DNA from: Methanospirillum hungatei
Lineage (GTDB): Archaea > Halobacteriota > Methanomicrobia > Methanomicrobiales > Methanospirillaceae
Assembly: GCF_019263745.1 (NCBI RefSeq)
Contig: NZ_CP077107.1
Span: forward strand, 2,046,001-2,110,000
Reading direction: 5' to 3'
Length of the DNA stretch: 64,000 bases
A program made the position numbers and the translations under genes. The notes beneath the pieces are model-generated. The model saw nothing but the letters and a program-made list of their open reading frames with translations. It made no database searches and was not told where the DNA came from. Positions 60,005 through 64,000 of the stretch are shown piece by piece; position 1 is the stretch's first letter; each line of letters begins with the position of its first letter.

Positions 60005-61417
60005 TTATTTCACAGTTATAACTTTTTTATACGGTCTCCCAAAGGTAACCGAGACACCCTGTCCTCCCCGTGCCGCCTGATATGAAAGTTCGTAGGTTCC
60101 CGGAGTTGATGGAGACATTAGTTCAAAATTGAATGTGTACGATTGCTTGGATTTGACAATTGAAGGGACAACCAACCATTCAGGTCCACTTGTTGCAGCC
60201 TGATCCGTTGCTTTAATTCCTACTGCATGCATGTCCAGCCAGTCATCAGAGCCGTCATTGAAAATAGTGATTGTAACCGGATAGGAAGTTTTGGTCTGCA
60301 TTTCAGAGGGTATGGTATCTCCGATAATAATGGCATGAATTCCAGTTATAATTGACAATGGTGTTGAGACCGGGACAGGCGTGTGAGTTACAGGTACTTG
60401 TTCTACAGGTTCGGCATCAGTCTCAGGTGGTGAATACCCGGTCCCTGAAGGAACGAGTGTATATTGATCGATAAGTCCTGCTTCAGTGTAAGGGATATCT
60501 CCGATACCATTGTGATCAACATCAGTAATTTTATGCGAAACGTATACTGGTATTCCCCCCATCGCCCAGAGGTTACCCCCGGTAAGGTCTCCCTTAATAA
60601 TGTTCGTCTGATTTAAAAGGGGATGGAAAAGTGTTGTTCCTTCACTTTCATTATTTTTAATATTTACCAGATTATCCAGGATGTTGTTCCAGATATGAAC
60701 TCCGGTCGTTTGATCAAGAAGGATTCCTGGAGCATGGTTACCCTCAATTCTGCATCCGGTAATATCCCCACCGGATGTTTTCTGAAGATGCAGTCCGATA
60801 CCGGAATTATCCGAAATAATTACATTCCTGATGTCTGGAATTCCCCCAATAATCTGCAGACCGATTTCATTATTTCTGATTTCTGATTGCCAGATCGATA
60901 ATGCTGCCAGATCTTTTGACACCATTCCTATCCTTGAACCGGTAATTGTAACTCCACTGGTTTTAATGTCACGTCCAAATTCCTGTGCATTTTTCATCTT
61001 CTCATCAGATGTTCTGTCACTCCCCCAGGGAAATTCTGATGAGTCAGTTCCCTCAAGATAAATCCCTGATACTTCATCTAAAATGGTAATATTCTGAATC
61101 CTTACACCAGTCACAGGTTCTCCTTTTGCATCAAGGAGGGAGACCCAAATCCCAACAGAAGGTCCCCCTGTTGATGCGGGTTTTATCTGAAATCCCTGTC
61201 CGTCAAGGATGACAGATGATGAAGTAATGATAACACCGACCGGGTATGTGTGAGTGATATTGTGCTCAAGCGTATACCTGCCCGGTTCTGAGATGAGAAC
61301 ATAATCACCGGTGTATGGACCATCATTCGGGGGAAACTGAATTGGTATTCCAAAGCAAGGTTGAATAATGAACAGTAAAGCAAAGCACAGGGTAAAAAAT
61401 GTTTTCCGGATCATCAA
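60005..61417 (-). CDS. Secreted NosD-like parallel beta-helix protein
   Basis: A 470-residue exported protein. A signal peptide (FFTLCFALLFIIQPCFGIPI) is followed by a right-handed beta-helix of NosD/CASH type (about 65-300). Repeats such as GVITGSRIGMVSK, NEIGLQIIGGIPDIRNV and CRIEGNHAPGILLDQT are visible, as is NGIGDIPY, a NosD hallmark. A proline/threonine linker (about 345-360) leads to a beta-sandwich of CARDB type (ITGIHAIIIGD...PVTITIFNDGSDDW). It is probably a cell-surface protein. The helix could bind or process carbohydrate, but no catalytic residues can be named. Confidence 0.75.
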   Translation of the reverse strand: MMIRKTFFTLCFALLFIIQPCFGIPIQFPPNDGPYTGDYVLISEPGRYTLEHNITHTYPVGVIITSSSVILDGQGFQIKPASTGGPSVGIWVSLLDAKGEPVTGVRIQNITILDEVSGIYLEGTDSSEFPWGSDRTSDEKMKNAQEFGRDIKTSGVTITGSRIGMVSKDLAALSIWQSEIRNNEIGLQIIGGIPDIRNVIISDNSGIGLHLQKTSGGDITGCRIEGNHAPGILLDQTTGVHIWNNILDNLVNIKNNESEGTTLFHPLLNQTNIIKGDLTGGNLWAMGGIPVYVSHKITDVDHNGIGDIPYTEAGLIDQYTLVPSGTGYSPPETDAEPVEQVPVTHTPVPVSTPLSIITGIHAIIIGDTIPSEMQTKTSYPVTITIFNDGSDDWLDMHAVGIKATDQAATSGPEWLVVPSIVKSKQSYTFNFELMSPSTPGTYELSYQAARGGQGVSVTFGRPYKKVITVK

Positions 61418-61499
61418 TACTCCCCCTGATCAGGTTGTTGTCAAAGCATGGGTGTTCTCAGGGTTTATGGCTTCTGAGTTCTTGAGGGGTACAATTGAA

Positions 61500-62183
61500 T
61501 TAATCCAGGGACGGATCGAGTATTCTGATTCCTTCATGAACAAGGACAACATCGATGTACGCTCCTTCAGGCCTTGCATGATGTTTTACAACCCGGATTC
61601 GACGGGCGTTGTCCCGGCGTTCAATCCGAAGAATAACTTTACAAAGATGATAAAGGCTGGTTCCCCCGAGTGGAGCAAATTCTCCCCGGCTAATGTCCAT
61701 ATATACCTGGTTTGAGATAAGAACCGGGATATCATACCGCTTTGCATACCCAAGGAGTACGGTCATCTGCCGGTTAAACCGCTGAAGAGCTTCCTGGACA
61801 TGTTCGAGTTCGGTTCGATACAATCCGGTTGCAGAATCCAGAATAATAAGGCCGGCTTTATTGTCCCTGATTACATTCTCTGATTCATGGATCATCAAGG
61901 CCTGCTGATCAAAATCAGAAGGTTCATACAGATACAGCCGTTCTGCAAGTTTTTCTGCATCATCACCGGCAATCTGGCTGAACCGTTCTACAGAGAAACT
62001 TTCCGTATCAAAATATACAACCGTTTCATCTTTTTTCAAGGCAGAAACTGCAGCAAGAAGGCACAATGTGGATTTTCCGGTTCCAGGTTCTCCATAAATC
62101 TGGGTGATCATCTTCCTTGGATAACCAGTCCCAATCAGATCATCAAGAGCCTCATTCCCTGAGTATAACCCGGTCAGTTTCAC
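61500..62183 (-). CDS. radB: DNA repair and recombination protein RadB
   Basis: A 227-residue RecA-fold protein. Walker A is GEPGTGKST (31-39) and Walker B is AGLIILDSA, with ALQRFNRQMTVLLGYAKRYD and GGTSLYHLCKVILRIER. It lacks the N-terminal HhH domain of RadA, so it is the RadB paralogue, a recombination mediator that binds DNA and RadA but hydrolyses ATP weakly. Its start overlaps the stop of larC by 4 bases. Confidence 0.93.
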   Translation of the reverse strand: MKLTGLYSGNEALDDLIGTGYPRKMITQIYGEPGTGKSTLCLLAAVSALKKDETVVYFDTESFSVERFSQIAGDDAEKLAERLYLYEPSDFDQQALMIHESENVIRDNKAGLIILDSATGLYRTELEHVQEALQRFNRQMTVLLGYAKRYDIPVLISNQVYMDISRGEFAPLGGTSLYHLCKVILRIERRDNARRIRVVKHHARPEGAYIDVVLVHEGIRILDPSLD

Positions 62184-63367
62184 GCATCTTCTCCTTGTTT
62201 AAGATACTCTCGGCCTGCCTCTTCCACAATGTGGAGTACATCACGTACTGGCATCGCATGCTCCCGTGCAAAACTTTCGGCGAAATCATATTCTGGTTTG
62301 ACAAGATAACATACACCGCCGATATATCCGAATTTTACAGGAAAAATGGTACTGCTTCCCTCTATTACAACCGGAATATTCTGAATAATCCTCTCTGCTA
62401 TGAACCGGTGAACAGCCGGAGAAACTCGAACGCCCAGTGTTCCCAGTTCCCGTGCGAGGAGTTCTGCCAGGGCAGATGTTCGATCTGGTGGTGATATAAC
62501 CCTGACAAGAGATCCTGGTCTTCCTTTTTTCATCAGGACTGGAATTACACTTGCATCTCGTGCACCTGCCTCCATTACTTTTCCAAGGACGGTTCCAATA
62601 CATTCACCAGATATATCATCCACATTTGTCTCAAGAATATCAACGGTATCAGTGGAAAAGCCCTGAAACTCCATAAGCATAGCCCTGAGCACATTTGGAG
62701 ACTTGGGATCATCTCTTGTTCCTGCTCCATACCCTATCTCTAGTATTTTTCCAATAGGAAGAGACGGGAGTGACTGATGCGTAATTTCAGCAAGGATCGC
62801 TGCTCCGGTCGGGGTGAGTTGTTCACCGACATGGTTCCCTGATAGTACGAGAAGATTTCCGGCTTTCAATATTGCTGCTGTTGCAGGTGCAGGCACCGGT
62901 AGAGTGCCATGAGCACAGGTAATAGTCCCGGTCCCGAGTGCGATAGGCAGGGTGATGATCCTCTCAGGGGCAAGCAGGTACAGGGCCATACAGGATCCAA
63001 TCACATCTGCAATGGCATCATCTGCACCGACTTCATGAAAATGGACATGATGATCCCCGTGAACAGACTCTTCTGCCTTTGCAATATGAGTGAATATTCT
63101 TTCTGCACGAGTGATAACCACCCTTGGTGCATCAGCGGCTTTTACAATATCAAGCACTTCTTCAAGGGTCCGGTGAGCAGGACCGGCATGAGTATGAACC
63201 TTGATTGCAGAAATGCCGGTTCGTGAGACTTTTTCAATCTCAGGTACCTGAACTACCGAACCCATTGCTCGCATGACCGGCTCATGTGGTATCCCAAGTC
63301 CAAGCAGAGCTCCACATATCATGTCACCTGCAGCGCCGTGAAAAGGGTCAAATGCGAGAAGACGCAT
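62180..63367 (-). CDS. larC: Nickel-pincer cofactor biosynthesis protein LarC
   Basis: A 395-residue LarC/DUF111 protein. It starts MRLLAFDPFHGAAGDMICGA and contains VHFHEVGADDAIADVIGSC, a metal-rich histidine segment (HGDHHVHFHE) and LETNVDDISGE. LarC is a CTP-dependent nickel insertase that completes the Ni-pincer cofactor of lactate racemase. In methanogens the recipient enzyme is unknown. No larB or larE is adjacent; the neighbour is radB, with a 4-base overlap. Unlike in some bacteria, the gene shows no frameshift. Confidence 0.9.
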   Translation of the reverse strand: MRLLAFDPFHGAAGDMICGALLGLGIPHEPVMRAMGSVVQVPEIEKVSRTGISAIKVHTHAGPAHRTLEEVLDIVKAADAPRVVITRAERIFTHIAKAEESVHGDHHVHFHEVGADDAIADVIGSCMALYLLAPERIITLPIALGTGTITCAHGTLPVPAPATAAILKAGNLLVLSGNHVGEQLTPTGAAILAEITHQSLPSLPIGKILEIGYGAGTRDDPKSPNVLRAMLMEFQGFSTDTVDILETNVDDISGECIGTVLGKVMEAGARDASVIPVLMKKGRPGSLVRVISPPDRTSALAELLARELGTLGVRVSPAVHRFIAERIIQNIPVVIEGSSTIFPVKFGYIGGVCYLVKPEYDFAESFAREHAMPVRDVLHIVEEAGREYLKQGEDA

Positions 63368-63410
63368 GGTTCCTATACTTTTAAGTCCCGGCGTATATGA
63401 TGGTTAGGTA

Positions 63411-64000
63411 ATGGAATTGTATCTCAGGGTTGATAGTGCATATCCCGGAGACCAGGGGGGAGGAAAAGCTCGCCTGGATCCTGAAACTATGAACCAGATG
63501 CGGCTTTCACCGGGCGATATAATACGGATCTCCGGCAGGTCGACAACAGTTGCTAAGGTCTGGCGAGCCCAACTTGCTGACTGGAATCAACAGAAGATCC
63601 GGATTGATAACTTCACCCGGATGAATGCAAATGTATCGATTGGTGACACAGTAAAGATCACAAAGGTCGATGAAACCATATCAGCAGCAACGGTAGTTCT
63701 GGCTCCCCCGGAGGATCTTCCAAAAAATATTCCAATGGCCGAACCACCAGCAATTCTCCATAATCTCATTGATTTTCCGGTTGCAATTGGGGACTCTGTT
63801 CCGATATCAATAGGCATGCCCTTTGTCCAGCCCCAGATGGTGGCATACAAGGTCATCGAACTGGATCCTCCGGAAGCAGTTATCATCACCCAGCGAACAG
63901 AAGTGATTGTATCAGACAGCCCTATTAGCGGGTTTGAAGGGATCAGTCAGATCACCTATGAAGATATTGGAGGTCTTCGTGATGAGTTACAGAGACTTCG
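63411..64000 (+). CDS. CDC48/VCP-type AAA+ ATPase (3' truncated)
   Basis: The first 196 residues of a CDC48-family unfoldase; the rest lies outside the window. It opens MELYLRVDSAYPGDQGGGKA, and a double-psi beta-barrel N-domain (MNQMRLSPGDIIRISG, ARVWRAQL-like) is followed by a second N-subdomain (VAIGDSVPISIGMPF). The linker reads ISQITYEDIGGLRDELQRL, the standard start of the D1 ATPase domain. CDC48 hexamers extract proteins for the archaeal proteasome. GGTTAGGTA precedes the ATG at 63411. It is divergent from larC. Confidence 0.93.
   Translation, partial: MELYLRVDSAYPGDQGGGKARLDPETMNQMRLSPGDIIRISGRSTTVAKVWRAQLADWNQQKIRIDNFTRMNANVSIGDTVKITKVDETISAATVVLAPPEDLPKNIPMAEPPAILHNLIDFPVAIGDSVPISIGMPFVQPQMVAYKVIELDPPEAVIITQRTEVIVSDSPISGFEGISQITYEDIGGLRDELQRL

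Overview
The window is archaeal and comes from a methanogen. It carries Mmp10 (arginine methylation of methyl-coenzyme M reductase), archaeal ribosomal proteins (S15, S3Ae, S6e, S8e), TFB, Orc1/Cdc6, SRP19, Gar1, aIF5B, KEOPS subunits, Hel308, RadB and Rio1. Moderate GC, Shine-Dalgarno led genes, TATA-box promoters, PEGA/PKD surface proteins and the rps15-recJ-pcc1-rps3ae block suggest Methanomicrobiales, probably Methanospirillum or a close relative. The genus is inferred from protein style, not from a search.

Layout. 1-6.1 kb: end of mmp10, the rps15-recJ-pcc1-rps3ae operon, serS and an unrecognised methyltransferase-like gene. 6.1-7.9 kb: the nitrogen pair amtB-glnK with a structured leader. 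7.9-11.4 kb: a three-gene overlapping operon (two HTH proteins and a Ski2-like helicase), divergent from hypF. 13.6-20.8 kb: three secreted proteins on the minus strand. The first ends in a textbook dockerin and the other two begin with cohesin-like domains, so this looks like a compact archaeal cohesin-dockerin operon. 21.1-25.9 kb: class II lysS, a five-PEGA membrane protein and a subtilase-like protein with an altered catalytic triad. 25.9-32.5 kb: Lhr-like helicase, thioredoxin, initiator tRNA-Met, a decayed DNA-methyltransferase-like protein, a metallo-beta-lactamase/rhodanese fusion and a 2TM protein. 32.6-40.7 kb: mostly information processing (tRNA-His, aIF5B, S6e, S8e, SRP19, Gar1, TFB, tRNA-Ala) plus hypB, a PHP hydrolase and a secreted PEGA/propeller protein. 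40.8-48.5 kb: a secreted subtilase, a riboflavin operon flanked by two aminotransferases, purE, and an lrp-aminotransferase pair. 48.5-50.7 kb: cdc6, a replication origin and moaB. 50.7-58.2 kb: the tyrS-rio1-KH-hel308-cgi121 series and gap, DUF123 and MBL genes. 58.2-64 kb: thiC, an RRM protein, a NosD-like surface protein, radB-larC and the start of a CDC48-type ATPase.

The replication origin (49.86-50.11 kb) is well supported. Two perfect 25-bp inverted copies of an ORB-type sequence flank an AT-rich core directly upstream of cdc6. Several ribosomal and transport genes (S15, S6e, S8e, amtB) have clear dyads or hairpins in their leaders or promoters, suggesting autoregulation or repressor sites. 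No CRISPR array, insertion sequence, integrase or rRNA gene was found.

The strongest candidate for a little-described system is the 13.6-20.8 kb operon. It would build a secreted assembly by cohesin-dockerin pairing with no obvious polysaccharide-degrading enzyme encoded beside it.
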